A DNA stretch of 64,000 nt from Posidonia oceanica (Eukaryota; Streptophyta; Magnoliopsida; Alismatales; Posidoniaceae): positions 85,010,001 to 85,074,000 of the forward strand of contig JAZBRS010000020.1 of the NCBI GenBank assembly GCA_037176725.1, written 5' to 3'. Of the stretch, positions 43,106-54,656 are shown piece after piece. How positions within the stretch are numbered: position 1 is the first letter of the stretch; each line of letters opens with the position of its first letter. The notes under the pieces are model-generated. The model had not been told where the DNA came from. It saw only the letters and a list, made by a program, of their open reading frames with translations, and searched no databases. The position numbers and the translations under genes are program-made.

Positions 43106-46100
43106 TGAAATGTGATAAGTTTCGGACTTATCGACCACGAAAATAACGGGAATACCAATACCTAGAGGTTTGGCAGAGGTTCAGAGACGGTCCCGTGACA
43201 GTTAGGGGTATCAGCCCAGAAAAGAAATCCAGGAAGCGGGTGCGCTCCAATGCGGCGGGCTGATGGCTCGTGAGTGCATCGCCTTGAGGGGCAGAACTGT
43301 GGCTTCTGTTTTGGTAGGGACTTCTATGCAAATCTCTCAGTCTGCGGTGGATGGCAGCTTCGTTCGGCCAATCCTCCTGAAGAGGTTCAGATTGCCTGAT
43401 ATAACTGTAGGGGTCTCTCTGCAATTTGTCCAAATTGCGAGGCTCACTACCCATCCCTGGCGGTTGCAACCTGACCAAGTCCTGTTCTGATTCCCTTGTG
43501 ACCACAAAGGATCCTGTCGTGGCTCGGTTGGCAAACAGAACCGATTTACCATTCCTGTGAAAGCCAGGTGCTTATCTGCAATTTCTGCAAACTGTGATAT
43601 CTTTATCCATCTCAGACTGTTGTGACCTGACCAGGTCCTGTTCTATTTCCCTTGTGACCACAAAGGATCCTGCCGTGGCTCGGTTGGCAAACGGAACCGA
43701 TTTGCCATTCCTGTAAAAGCCAGCGGCTTATCTGCAATTTTTGCAAACTGATGGAATCGACTTGCAGGCTAACGGACGCTGCTGTTCCATCGTTCGTCCA
43801 GGGCACTTACGACGTGACGAGCATTGACGCACTGTTGTGAGGGCTCTGCCTCGGGTTGTGGCCATTCCTAGTGCTTGTGCAAAAGCTAGGGGCCTGTATG
43901 CAATTTTTAGAGAATTGAGGGTTGTTTTTGCAATTTGCTGAATGCCATTGCTTTGCTGCCTACCCTGGGGCATCCGTGATGCGATGGGCACTACTGAACA
44001 TTGATGCAAGAGTTTGGTCACGGTGTTGTGATCATTTTTGCCATCTGCGAAAAGCTAGGGACCTGTGTCCAATTTTGCAAAACTGTAGGGCTCTGAGGCA
44101 AATTTCACTGTTCTGGGAGTCTCCTTGGTGATGTCCACCTATGCCGCGCCCCGTGACAATTTTGTCAAATAGAGGGATCTCTGATTGGTTGCTGCAAAAT
44201 CAGAGTGTAAAATGCAAATTTTCTAGGTAAATTGCGCTTTGGCCCCTGAAGAAATTTGCCAGGAATGCCAAAGGTTTTTAAAACCTGGTGGGTCCCACCA
44301 AGGTAACTGCCTGCAACTGTTTCTAGGCTCTGAGGGTGCATCCCTTCATTCTTGCCAAAGAAAATCCAAGTTTTGTAATTTAAAAAGGGCACTGTTCATT
44401 TATTTTTATTTCATGCCACAAATGCTAAGTTCTTGATTTGCATTTTTTTTTTAACATAAAAGCCATGTCCAAGGCTTTCTGCTCCACTCTTCTTCTCCTT
44501 TCTACACTGTCTCTTCATCTCCCGCTCCTCTTGTGTGCAACGGCGGGTGTGGTGTCATCGGTGAAGTCGCGGTGGCGGCGTGGGAGGCACAAGGCTGCAA
44601 TGCTCTTCCGGGGGAGGACCTCCGCGAGCGTGAGGCGCGGGATCTGAGGCAGGGCTGATCCCCAATGGTGGTGCTTGGCTCTCCAGCGACGTCAACAAAT
44701 GGTATGCCCCAGATTCCTCTCTTCTTCTTTTTTCTTTGTATGTTGTCCTCCCCTTTTTGCCTCTCTTTTGGGATGTCGCCGGGCTGGGGGTGCCGGCGAT
44801 GGGTGCACGGTAGGGTGGATGGAATGGTGGTCGGCTGTGGGTTGCTCTGCCGGGGAGTGCAGCGTGGAGGGGGCTGTCCTGCCGACGATGCTTGGGCACA
44901 GGATGGCTCGACTGGTGGGTTCCGGCGGTTGGGCCCGTAGGGGACTCTGGTCTACCGGTGGTGCTTAGGCACGGGGTGGCTCGGCATTGGAGGCTTGGAA
45001 TGGGTGCTCGGCCACGACCGAATGCTTGCCGGACAGGGCTTGGCTGGTGGGTTGTGCTCTGCTGCTTGCAATTTTTGTGTTCCAACTGCCAAATGAATGC
45101 CGAAAAAATGCTTGTCTTACTTCTGATTTTTTTGATAGTATTCTGCTTGATCTTTTTTGTTTTTTTGCTATGCCCTACTATGTGCTATGCCTGACATTTT
45201 CATTGCCAATGATTTGCTTGATTTCTGATTATGCCATGAACAAACCTGAGCATGCATGGTTAGTTCTGTACATTGTTCTCCTGATTTCTGCTTGATTTAT
45301 GCTTCATATTTGTCTGCCCTTGCTGTTTGAATCTGCACGAGCCTTGCTGTTGTTGTTCCTGCCATTTATGTAAGCCTGTGTGTTTGGTTTACTTAACTTT
45401 ACTTTGGCTTTACTTGGCATGGAACGTCATGCACAAACTTGAGTGTCAAGGTCTGTTTCAATGCTCAATATGATTTCTTCTAATGCATATTGCCGGATGT
45501 TTGCTTGAATGACCTGGGTTGTGCTGTCAAGCTAGATGATGCTCTATTTAGGCTTAATCGATCTTGACATGTTATGCCAAATATGCTTGACTGCCATGCA
45601 CTGTATTCTTGCTGGCTTAGACGATGCTTTGTTGGGCTGCATTTTAAATACCCGTATTTGCCCAAATACATGATAAAGATATGCTTGTATTACCATTTGT
45701 CTAATTTGCACTAGTAAGGCGGGATTGCACCCATAATTTCCCTTTTAGCATGCCTGTTCGCACTTGTATATGCATAGTTCTGCCTATGTTTGACATGGCT
45801 CAGTAAAATAAATGTTGCCTGCATGTTTTCTCTTGCATTTAGAATATGATTTGCTCTGAGCCTCCGGACTATTGGCTTTGCAGTCTGGTTTGAGACAAGC
45901 GGGTGCGCGCGGTGCCTTGAGCTCGTGGTCTCGGGGTCAGCGAGCCTCGAGATCCTAGGTGTCTGGGGGCGCTTCCGACTCGGATGACTCGCGGGAGGGT
46001 TCCGCTAGTCCTGGTCCAGCCATTCCCTTAGAGGTAGACTCAAAACCCAGCTTTTTGATCTGTACTTTGATTTCTACTTTCGTCTGCTTCTGACTCATGC

Positions 46101-46116
46101 TTTGAACTTTTGGCAG
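43106..46116. other. Non-coding interior of element E between satellite and PMD genes
   Basis: A 125-bp direct repeat lies at 43470-43594 and 43626-43750 (period 156). 43390-44110 contains repeated phrases of the type 'agggacctgtgtccaatttt', 'ctgcaatttttgcaaa', related to those of LTR D at 61500-62750. 44480-45050 is GC-rich, 45060-45850 T-rich. No convincing gene; short frames around 44460 have a hydrophobic start but no recognisable domain. Confidence 0.55.
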
Positions 46117-48186
46117 GAAGCGGGAAATTATGATGGTTGCTTGCTTAGCGGGGACCACACTTGCAACCAGGACTGGTTTGAGGTGAGGCAACACTTCCCC
46201 TGCTAGTCACTTGCTTTGCACATTGGCCCTTTCCGACCTGTTCTGCTGCTTATATAGGATGGGAACTCCCGTCGGGTGATGCGGTGCTGCTGGGCACCGA
46301 TGTTGGCTCATTTTCACCATCTGTCGGACTTTTTGCGGGACTTTTTGCTGCATCAGAGTCCCTTTGGAAGCTTTCTGAGGATCCTAGCCATCCACGGCCA
46401 CTACAACTTCTTCCGGGCTTTGGTTGAGCGGTGGCGGTTTGAGATGCACACCTTCCACTTCCCATACAGGGTGATGACGATTCTGCTCGAGCACTAGGCC
46501 CTGCTGTCTGGATTGACTTTTGGAAGAGAGCCCATAGTGGGCAAGGGCGTTCTGGGATATGCCAGAGTTCCTGAGTTGCTAGGGAGGCCAACGCCGGATC
46601 AAACACGCTCGACCTACAACTTCCACGCGTCATGGCTACGGGAGTGGAGCGGGATTTGGCCGGACCCGGCCCCTGGCTTGGCGGAGGCAGCTTTTGTCCT
46701 TCGCGACTTCTTGCTAGACCTGCTAGGGGTCGTCTTCTGTGACGTGTCCGGATACTGCATCCACTTGGATTGGCTCGTCTACCTAGCTGACTTGGGCGAG
46801 CTTTGGCGCTATGATTGGGGAGGCGCCAGCTATGCGTATCTCTTGTGCGGCCTGGACGACGTGGTTCGCAAGAACCATCGGTCGTACGTGGGCTTGTACC
46901 CCCTGATTACTGTAAGTGTCAAGTTTATTTCTGCTCTGAATTACTTTCAACTCTGTTTATTCATTGGATGTACTAACATATTTGCTTGTTTACCTTGCAG
47001 TACTGGGTGATGGAGCACTCCTGGTGGGGACATTACTTCTTCTGCCTCCGTCCCGAGCTTCTTCCACTTCCCCGGCAGTGGTGCGAGCCGGATCACCTGG
47101 CGGCCTCGGGGGTTTACGGGTACGAGTCGTACCGGTACCTCCTTGATATCATCCAGGCTGACGAGGTGAGGTTTAAATTTCAGTTTGCATTTAGTGTCCA
47201 TAAACTACTTAGGAAAACTACTCTGATGCTTGTTCTGTTTGCTTTCAGGTGGACCTACGTCCTTTTCTGAGGTACGAGACCTTGGAGTGGACCCCCTAGT
47301 CTCGGGCCGGAGGCTGAGGAGAGTGCAGGTTCAGTTTTTCTGCCTCAAACGATATGCCTACTATCTTCCTGAGTGGGTTTGTCACCAGTTCAATTGGGCA
47401 TTCAGCATCCCCAAACCGCCGCCTGCTGATATGGTGTCCAAGATTCTGACTCGGGCTGCTACCAGGACTGCCTTGGCTACGTCGGCAATGGCTCGAAGCC
47501 GGTTCACCATCCAGGAGGTCTCCCGCGACGAGTACATGGATTGGCTCGAGCTGGTCGGCAAGCCGCACTTGTTCTCGGAAGATCTTCGGGAGGGATAGAT
47601 GCAGATGTGGTACAACGAAGGCTGGAGTCAGGTAAAAAGCTCTCTGTATTGCCGTAGATCTGATAAATGTAATATCTATCCACCCATTCTAACTCTTTGA
47701 CTTGAATGCAATCCTTCGAGGTGCGACTGCGGGATTGGATGCAGCAGATGCAGGCAGCTCGGGTAAAATAGCTGTAGAAAGGCTTTTAACTTTTTTTGTA
47801 AATGTATATCTGCCTGTTCTGACATATCTGGCTCTTTGGCACAGGCGAGGCGGTAGCAGCGGCTTCCAGAGGTATAGGCTTGAACTGAATGCAAATAGCT
47901 TAATTTACCATAAATGCTCGCTAAGTGTCTTGTGTTTGCTTTTCAGGGGAGCAGCTCCCGATCGGCCGTCAACACTGAGTCCAGCGGGGAGTTCAGCGTG
48001 GACTTCGCCTTGGCGGACGTGTCGGACATAGAGTCTCCTGCCGGGGAGTGCAACACGGGGCCAGGTCCCTCATAGTCACAAGCAGTTGCTGCCAGGCTTG
48101 CTAGGAGACTGCGAAGGAAATAGGACAGAGAGGGCCTCCTGAGGATCCATGGCACCACGCCTCCTGATTCGTCTGAGGAAGACTAA
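46117..48186 (+). pseudogene. Plant mobile domain protein, type B, antisense gene of element E
   Basis: Exons with GT-AG borders: 46117-46182, 46258-46911, 47001-47165, 47249-47631, about 47717-47763, about 47846-47870 and 47947-48186. The PMD core is at 46400-46520 (VERWRFEMHTFHFP, then a stop where Gln is expected, ALLSGL), followed by YDWGGASYAYLLCGL and YWVMEHSWWGHYFF. It ends SSEED. TAG codons occur at 46495, near 47296, at 47596 and three more in the last two exons; most fit CAG to TAG. One frameshift lies near 47300, and the acceptor before 47717 reads AA instead of AG. The family (PMD, as in MAIN and the PP7-long proteins) is linked to silencing in host plants. This copy cannot make a full protein. 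Confidence 0.85.
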
Positions 48187-48823
48187 GTGCCTGTAGTTAT
48201 TGAATCTTGTTTGTTGAACTGTTTGCATTCTATTTGCTTCCTTTATGCTTTATCCTCTATTTGTAATTCTGGTATTGTGAACTGAATTGAATATGGAATG
48301 CAAAAAATGCCTAGGGGGCTTTCTGGATGGCAAAACATGTGTATCTGTGCTTGTACTGAATGCATGTGTCTGTATGATCAAGCAAATGGCCTCTTTTGCA
48401 GTTTTCCGGAGGTTCCACAGGCTACGGGTGACTTAAGTTAACTTAAGTCGTAGCCAGAATTTTTACTGTAAAAAGCGCGGGAGCTCCACGCAGGACCTGC
48501 ACGTGGGACCTCGACGTGGGACCAAGAGGCCTGCCCTTGTGTCACGTGATCTGCACTTCTAGGGCACCTATTTATATGCTCCCCACAACCCATGGGAGTG
48601 CTAGAAGCCTCCCAAAAACCCTGTGGCCACCTCTTCTCCCATTTTTCTCCAAAATGGTGGGTTTCTCTTGTTTTTCCTTGATTTCCATGGTTGGCCCATC
48701 ACACCCTAGGTCTTCATGGTGGGGAGCTCTTGTCAGCTGGACGAGGCTGTTGTCTAGCCCTCCCCCTATCGTTCTTCCTTGATTGTTGGGCTCCATTCTG
48801 ATCTTTGCATTTGTTTTGTGCAG
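48187..48823 (+). promoter_or_regulatory. Spacer and promoter region of PMD type A gene, element E
   Basis: Contains a near palindrome GACTTAAGTTAACTTAAGTC (48431-48450), then four GCGGGAC-type words with 13-bp spacing (48475-48525) as in LTR E, then TATTTATATG at 48569-48578. An ATG at 48652 opens a short frame (MVGFSCFS) that could be exon 1; a TTTGTGCAG acceptor ends at about 48823. Confidence 0.55.
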
Positions 48824-50200
48824 GCTTTTCCCACTTTGGTCACCCCGGTTCACTACTTGGAGGTACTACAGGCATGGATCAGAAGTCTCACTGCCGATGA
48901 CCGTGAGACGCTGCGGTTGTGGGGTATTTCCTCCCGGACACTGAATGTAGCTGAGGTGGAAGTTAGTCGCCACCTCCTCTATGCTGCGGCGAGGTTCTGG
49001 AAGCCCTCGTTCCACGTTTTCCGCTTTGGTTTAGTGGAAATGACGCCCACCCTAGAGGAGGTGCACCGGATCTGCGGCTTGTCGCCACTGTCAGGGCCTG
49101 CTGTGTTTATGAGACGCGAGGGCTATGCGTCCGTCCTGCGTCAGCTGACAGGCCTCACTCCTAGGGAGTGTGCAGAAAGGCTGATCCGTACTGACGGGTC
49201 GACGCCTAGGATTCGCCTGGAATTTTTTGAGCAAATGATCCCGAGGCGTGCCATCTTGGGCGATGAGTTGTGGCTTAGGGGGTTCGTCACCCGTTTCCTT
49301 GGTGAGCTGATCTTTGGCCATGGCCAGCTGACTGTCGCCGTTGAGGTGGCCGAGGTAGCCTTGGCTGTAGTAACTCGGCAGATAGATTTGGCACCGGTGA
49401 TTTTGGCAGAGACCTTCTGCGGGTTGGACAGGGTCACACCACTGTCGCCATTTCCACGGGTGTGCAGCTATGGTTCAAGTAAACTACCCGTTATAACTAC
49501 CCAACTGGCCCGATCTGTTTCTACTTCGCTGACTTTGTTATGCTCTTTCTTTCAGGTCAGGCTAGCCTGTCACATGGGGGCAATGGCTATCCACCCTCAG
49601 CGCCCTGTTTTTGAAAGCTACTGCCGCTCTAGGCACGCCCGGGCCATAGGGAGTGTCCGGGAGGAGTATGAGAAGCTGGAGGGGCTGACTGGGGACACCG
49701 TGGTCTGGCGGATTCTCCCTACTGCGGCGGATCCATTTACTGTGTTCTTTAACGGAAACAATGCACGGTTGGTCGTCCTGCCGGGGTTTACTGGGAGTGT
49801 TGAGTTTCATCCCATCCGAGTGCTGTGGCAGTTCGGCCTTCGCTAGGATGCATTCACTGAGTGCCACATGCCCGAGAGATTCCGGTCTTATCCGCTCAAT
49901 TCCTCAATGATGACGAAGGAGCTGGCCCACCTTATGAGAGGTGGAATCAGATCCACTGACATAGCTGCGGTGCCCAGCTCAGATTGTACTGCTGGATACA
50001 TTATTGAGGTGCAAGCTACATGGCCCATTTGCGAGGTCCCCCCTAGTGGTCCTCTATTTAGTGATGCCGGGAGCTCCAAGAGGGCACAGCCTAGCTTGGA
50101 TGGATGGAAGCAAAGTGTAACATGTCGATCAACCCTGCGACTTGTGTGGGTTAAATCCAATGCTTGTAATTGGATTTCAATGAATATGGAGCTATTATGA
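48824..50200 (+). pseudogene. Plant mobile domain-like protein, type A (DUF7745-like), element E
   Basis: Exon 48824-49478 encodes an N-terminal helical region (VHYLEVLQAWIRSLTADDRE), then FWKPSFHVFRFGLVEMTP and TLEEVHRICGL, the type A signature. An intron (49479-49555, 77 bp) has GT and TTTCTTTCAG; it happens to be in frame. The next exon reads GAMAIHPQRPVFESYC, VVWRILPTAADPF and LWQFGLR, then TAG at 49844-49846, then the same frame runs on to TGA 50198-50200. One CAG to TAG change therefore seems to be the only clear break. Antisense to element E. Confidence 0.8.
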
Positions 50201-51610
50201 TGTTGTGTTATGCTTCCATATTGGCTTCTGTTTGTGGTGCTTGGGGCTTTCTTGGTCTTGTAAGCAAAATGCAACCCAATCCACTAGCAACTGTTCTACA
50301 GCCAAAACCCTGTTAAACACGCAGTAACTGCACATGAGCGCCCCACGCGCAAGTTGCACGCAGGATCTACATGCGGGGATGGTTTAACAGGCAACTTTCA
50401 GTGCTTTCCTCCCCTCTGGGTGGTGCAAGGAGGTCGGGCGTAGCCTCCTGACTTTGTGTCTGTGACCCTCAAGCCGTGGGCAAGTCTGCTCTGCCTCTTG
50501 CTAAGGATTTTGCCTCTGCATTGCGATCCACTAGCAAAGTCTGGCCTGAACTCAGTGCATCCTTCGACACTGGCTTGCTGCTGGTGGCCTCCGACTGATG
50601 TTGGGTCAACGATGCATGTCCGGCTCAAGAATGTTCTGTCCCTAGCCATACTGGCCCAGTGATCTCTGTAGCGAGCAACGGCGTGCCTTGGCTCGGAACC
50701 GAGCGAGAACCTTGCAGTGTTCAGCGAAGAGATGCTAAATGAATGCATGATTGATTCAAATGTTTTGTCGTCCTCAGTATATGGAATGCTTTCAATGCCT
50801 GCCATGGAGAAGGGAGTTGTCTCAAACCTCATCTGACTCTACCTAGGCTCTTAGCTGTTGGTGGCACTCGGGGAAGGGTAATGGTGTGTTTGGTTGGTGG
50901 TGAAATGAGAATGGGCTTCGTGCCAAGCCCTCTCTAGGGCCTACACCTTCTCTTTTAATTCTTTTATTTTGCTCCCACATAGACGAGCAGGCTCACTCTA
51001 TCCCTGACTTGGAGGTAACGGATGCCTAGTCTGATGTTCAAGAATTGTCACTGCTAAAGGGGTGGCTAGTCCCTGGGGGAATGTGTGCTTGCCAGGCATG
51101 GGCTTCGACTCCTCTCCAAGGTTGGTTGAGGGAATGGGGCTACTCTGCTTGCCTCTAACTCTAGGGCTAGCTTCTATCTTCATCTTCTATCTTCCTGTTT
51201 CTTTTGTGCCTTGGTAGGCGGATATATAAATTTTGTATGGCTCACATTGTCACTCTCGCCCTAGCATTTTGTCTCCCTCTCAAGGTGTAGGTCCTAGGAG
51301 GTTTGAACATTTCGTCCATTCTCATATTGAAGGTGGCTCCCTTACTGGCTAAGACATCTAGGTAGGATCAGATGAAGCAAGGTTGGACCCCTTCTTGAGC
51401 AGGCAAGCTCTTCCGATTTTCCTCATTGGACCATGATTGTAATCCGTGATGATGGTATAGTATGCTATGTGCAAATGTTGTTTATGACCGGCCGAATGGC
51501 ATGTAAAGCAAATAAGAGAGTGCAGATGCGAGTGCATGATAGCGAGATGGTCATGCAAGCATGAGATGCAAGGGAAAGGGTATTCTGCAAGGCAAGGATA
51601 CAGTTCTAGA
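50201..51610. other. Spacer of element E between PMD genes and pol
   Basis: No gene. A weak group of GCGGGAC-like words lies at 50335-50380 (CCCCACGCGCAAG, CACGCAGGATC, ATGCGGGGA). The rest shows no repeat or domain that I recognise. Confidence 0.5.
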
Positions 51611-52117
51611 TCATTGGTAGTATTTCTTGAGGTAGCAGGCATTGACTGGCTCGGACTGCTCGACCTGATCCATGCTCTCGAGGATTGCTGCGCCCCCAGA
51701 GAATATTTGCTTGACGACGTAGGGACAATGCCAGTTGGGCCAGAATTTGCCTTGGCCGTCAGGGAGGTGAATAGCTCGCAGGACCAAGTCACCCAGCATG
51801 AAGCTTCTGGGCCTGACTTTCTTCTGATAGGATCTGGCCATCCTCTTTTGATAGCATTGAGCATGGTACATCGCCTGCAGTCTATGCTCGTCGATCAGGT
51901 TTAACTAGGTGCAGTGGTCTTCGACCCATTCTACTCCTTCTAGCTCCGCCTCCTTTAGAATCCATAAGGACGGGATCTCAACTTCAACAGGCAAAACTGC
52001 CTCCATGCCATAGACTAGCGAATATGGAGTTGCTCCTGTCAAGGTCCAGACCGATGTTCGGTAGGCCCATAGTGCATATGGGAGTTTGTCATGCCAGTCC
52101 CTGTGAGTTTCTACCAT
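51611..52117 (-). pseudogene. Tat element E: integrase C-terminal part
   Basis: Minus strand: VETHRDWHDKLPYALWAYRT, TPYSLVYGMEAVLPVEVEIP, then a TAG at 51907-51905 in a continuous frame, then LNLIDEHRLQAMYHAQC, KMVRP-like KKVRPRSF and the GPY-type stretch NWHCPYVVKQIFSGGAA, ending YLKKYYQ. Typical Tat integrase would have Gln at the TAG. The GPY Gly is Cys here. The upstream part is removed by LTR C, which joins at 52118. Confidence 0.9.
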
Positions 52118-53636
52118 TGTAGATGTGGAATTTGGAGGGTGTTTAAGAAGATGTCGGTGCTTCCACGACGTCGACAGCTTTTGTTGTGATCACCACTCGC
52201 CTTTGGGCAGACAAGACACCTGGGGGGAGATTATGATGATGCAGGTCCTCAAACCACTAGATCGACGGCAGGATGTCATCTAGCGGCTTCCTCGTGCTAC
52301 GTGAATTCCTTCCTTTCCTTCAAAACAAAACAACATAGATTTAAATTAGCTTATGTGTAGTAGTCAGTAACAGAAATGAATGAAACGACATAACTAAAAA
52401 AAAAACAAATACTGACCGGGGGTTGTTCCCCGTATGCATATGCTATGGTCCTATGCTAAGGAATGTAAAGAGATGCAATAAGAAATTAGATTGGAGGAAG
52501 ATACTCCCTTTCACCCTTATGCTGTGTGCAATGAGGTTAGAAGGAAGCACGGTCGGAGCTCCAGCGTAGCTGAGGATTTCCGAGATCGGAGGTAGCAGCT
52601 CAGGTTGGTAGCCTATTGGCGAGAGGAGAAAGAGTTTCTGGATTGGAAATCTAGCTCTCTGAAGGTGGCTCACAACTGATAGGCTCTGTCTCTTTTGGAA
52701 ATTCTTCTCTAGGGGGATTTCTCTCTCAAAAAATCCAACCCTCAAACCACCAACCTAGGGGGTCTATTTATAGAGTCTAGGGGTGTGGGGACGGTTGGAG
52801 TTCAGAAAATTCTAGAAAAATGGTAGTTAGGGTGAGTCGCCGGTTGGGGTGGCGCCTAAACCTAGCAACCGCTCAGTCAAAGTGTGGGACGATGCGGGAA
52901 CGAGGCCATGACTGTTAGTCACCGTGTGAGCTGGCGCCTAACGGTCAAGGGGGGAGTGGGAAATAACTGTGGAAAAGTGGTTTGAAAGGAGCCACGATTG
53001 CTAGTCGCCACATGGAGTGACGCTTGATAGTCAAGGATCGTGGGACGACCGAGGCGGTTCCACAACCGCTCAGCCGCCTGATGAGAGGGCGCCTGAGGGT
53101 TGAGGGGATAGTGGGGAGCAACCGCTGCCCACGATCGCCTAGTCGCCTTTCCAGGTGATGTCCACATGGGTCACCTCCTTAAATGGCTTCTGACTGAGCC
53201 GCCTCCTCAGATGGCTTCTAGAGAAGTTGACTGGGAAATGGGCGACGGAACTATATGAGTCGCCTCCCTAACTGGCTACTATCAAGCCTAGGTCATTTCT
53301 AGCTCTTTTCCCAGGTTTTTGCCAGAGGAAACAAGATAGAAGGCTAGGAAACTACAGATAGTCTATGAAATCAAGGAAGCATCTCTGTTAACTCAAATCT
53401 AATTTTAAATCTGAGTAGAAGTGAAGGATACCCAGGGTACTCAGACTTGTTACGAGCCCGAGCAAGTTAGCTCTGCCACAGCCAACAACCTGAGTCTGGG
53501 TAGGATGAAGTGATGCTTTAAAGAAGTCAAGGAATATCTGGAAGATGTGTTATCATACTTAGGCACGAGATTTGGGGCGCCTCAAGGTTTCTACCCTCGA
53601 AAGAACTCTCAGAAATGCGAAAATAGGATATCTACA
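52118..53636 (-). repeat. 3' LTR of Tat-type element C
   Basis: Minus strand: starts TGTAGATATCCTATTTTCGC at 53636 after a purine tract; ends CCACATCTACA at 52118; 1519 bp. U3 carries repeated GGCGACTAGCGATCGTGG-type words (53147, 53010, 52922), then CTATAAATAGACCCCC at about 52775. The 3' half is the Y family seen at 11580-13866. It is inserted in the element E integrase. Confidence 0.85.
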
Positions 53637-53652
53637 GATGTCCCTCCTTGGA
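53637..53652 (-). promoter_or_regulatory. Polypurine tract of element C
   Basis: Minus strand CCAAGGAGGGACATC directly before the LTR start. It marks the interior of C as lying to the right. Confidence 0.75.
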
Positions 53653-54656
53653 GTTGATCTTGGAACAAGATTAGGTCCAAGGCAAGAACGATGTCCTATT
53701 GAGCATTTCTTGAAAAAGGGAGCTCTATCTCAAACAATTTGCTACTGAAGTAGTCAAATAAAAGATAAAAAGAGGGTTTAAATTGCCATCAAATTGGAGA
53801 CTCAGGCATGGAGGGGTCAAGTCGGTTTCGGATCTTGTGTCGCAGCCGAAGTCATGACTAGGTCAACCATGTGTGTTCCAACAGGCAAGCACTAAAGGGG
53901 AAATCACAGGATGTTATTCCAGCACAATCGAAAGGAGAGTGTGACATCTTGTTTGAGACTTTACTCAGATTGGAATTGATTAGAGGATAGGTACGAACTG
54001 GGTTGGCTCTAGGAGAATCATATGCCTGAAGGGTTTCTAACACTCTTGAAGAACAATGCTCCGTCCGTGCTTCACTTCCAATGATATGAGAAAATGCATG
54101 GATGGATGATTCAAACATACTATGATAATGCAAGGTCAACACGCAGTGCGATGAATGGTCCATATGCTAGGTTAGGCCGACGGGGTACGGTTGGTCCCAA
54201 ACCATATGGACATATGCAAAATGAATGAATGCAATTTGTTGTGGTCAATTGTTTTCTGTCCTGGAGTGTAACCAGCACCCTCTAGAAAGGACTGTCATCC
54301 CACAGCTCGATTTGGCAAGTGAAGAGGTTCCGTGCAAAGAGAACCGGGTGAGAGAGTGAACCCTTCATTTGCCAATCTGATGTGTTGTCTGGTGTTCGCA
54401 GTAGTTGCGGTAGGTGGTGCGTGAACTCAAGGCAAGAGTTCACTCTTTGGCTTTGCAGTAGTCTGTTCTGATGAGTTAGTCGCCACTTGAAAAGGCGGCT
54501 ATTCTAGTCGCCGCTTTTTGGGGCGACGTGCGATCTCCTGGTTTATTTAATTCATAAACCATTTTAAACCCTTATTCTTTTGATAAGGGGAGATAAAAGA
54601 CGGCCGTCCTTGCTTTTTAGGAAACATTCTGCACAAGTAAACCCCTTATCTTGACC
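53653..54656. other. Non-coding interior of element C upstream of PMD gene
   Basis: About 1 kb with no gene. A pair of 'gtcgccacttgaaaaggcgg' and 'gtcgccgctttttggggcg' words lies at 54479-54525, resembling LTR C words, about 130 bp before the gene start. No satellite is visible here, unlike elements A and E. Confidence 0.5.

Noticed and set aside
42263..43158. Arg/Ser-rich frames up to 243 codons
   Set aside because: They follow the 68-bp satellite on both strands; the unit length is not a multiple of three.
44438..44968. Small protein with a hydrophobic start (44463 onward)
   Set aside because: No domain, no conserved counterpart, and it lies in G/C-rich non-coding interior of element E.
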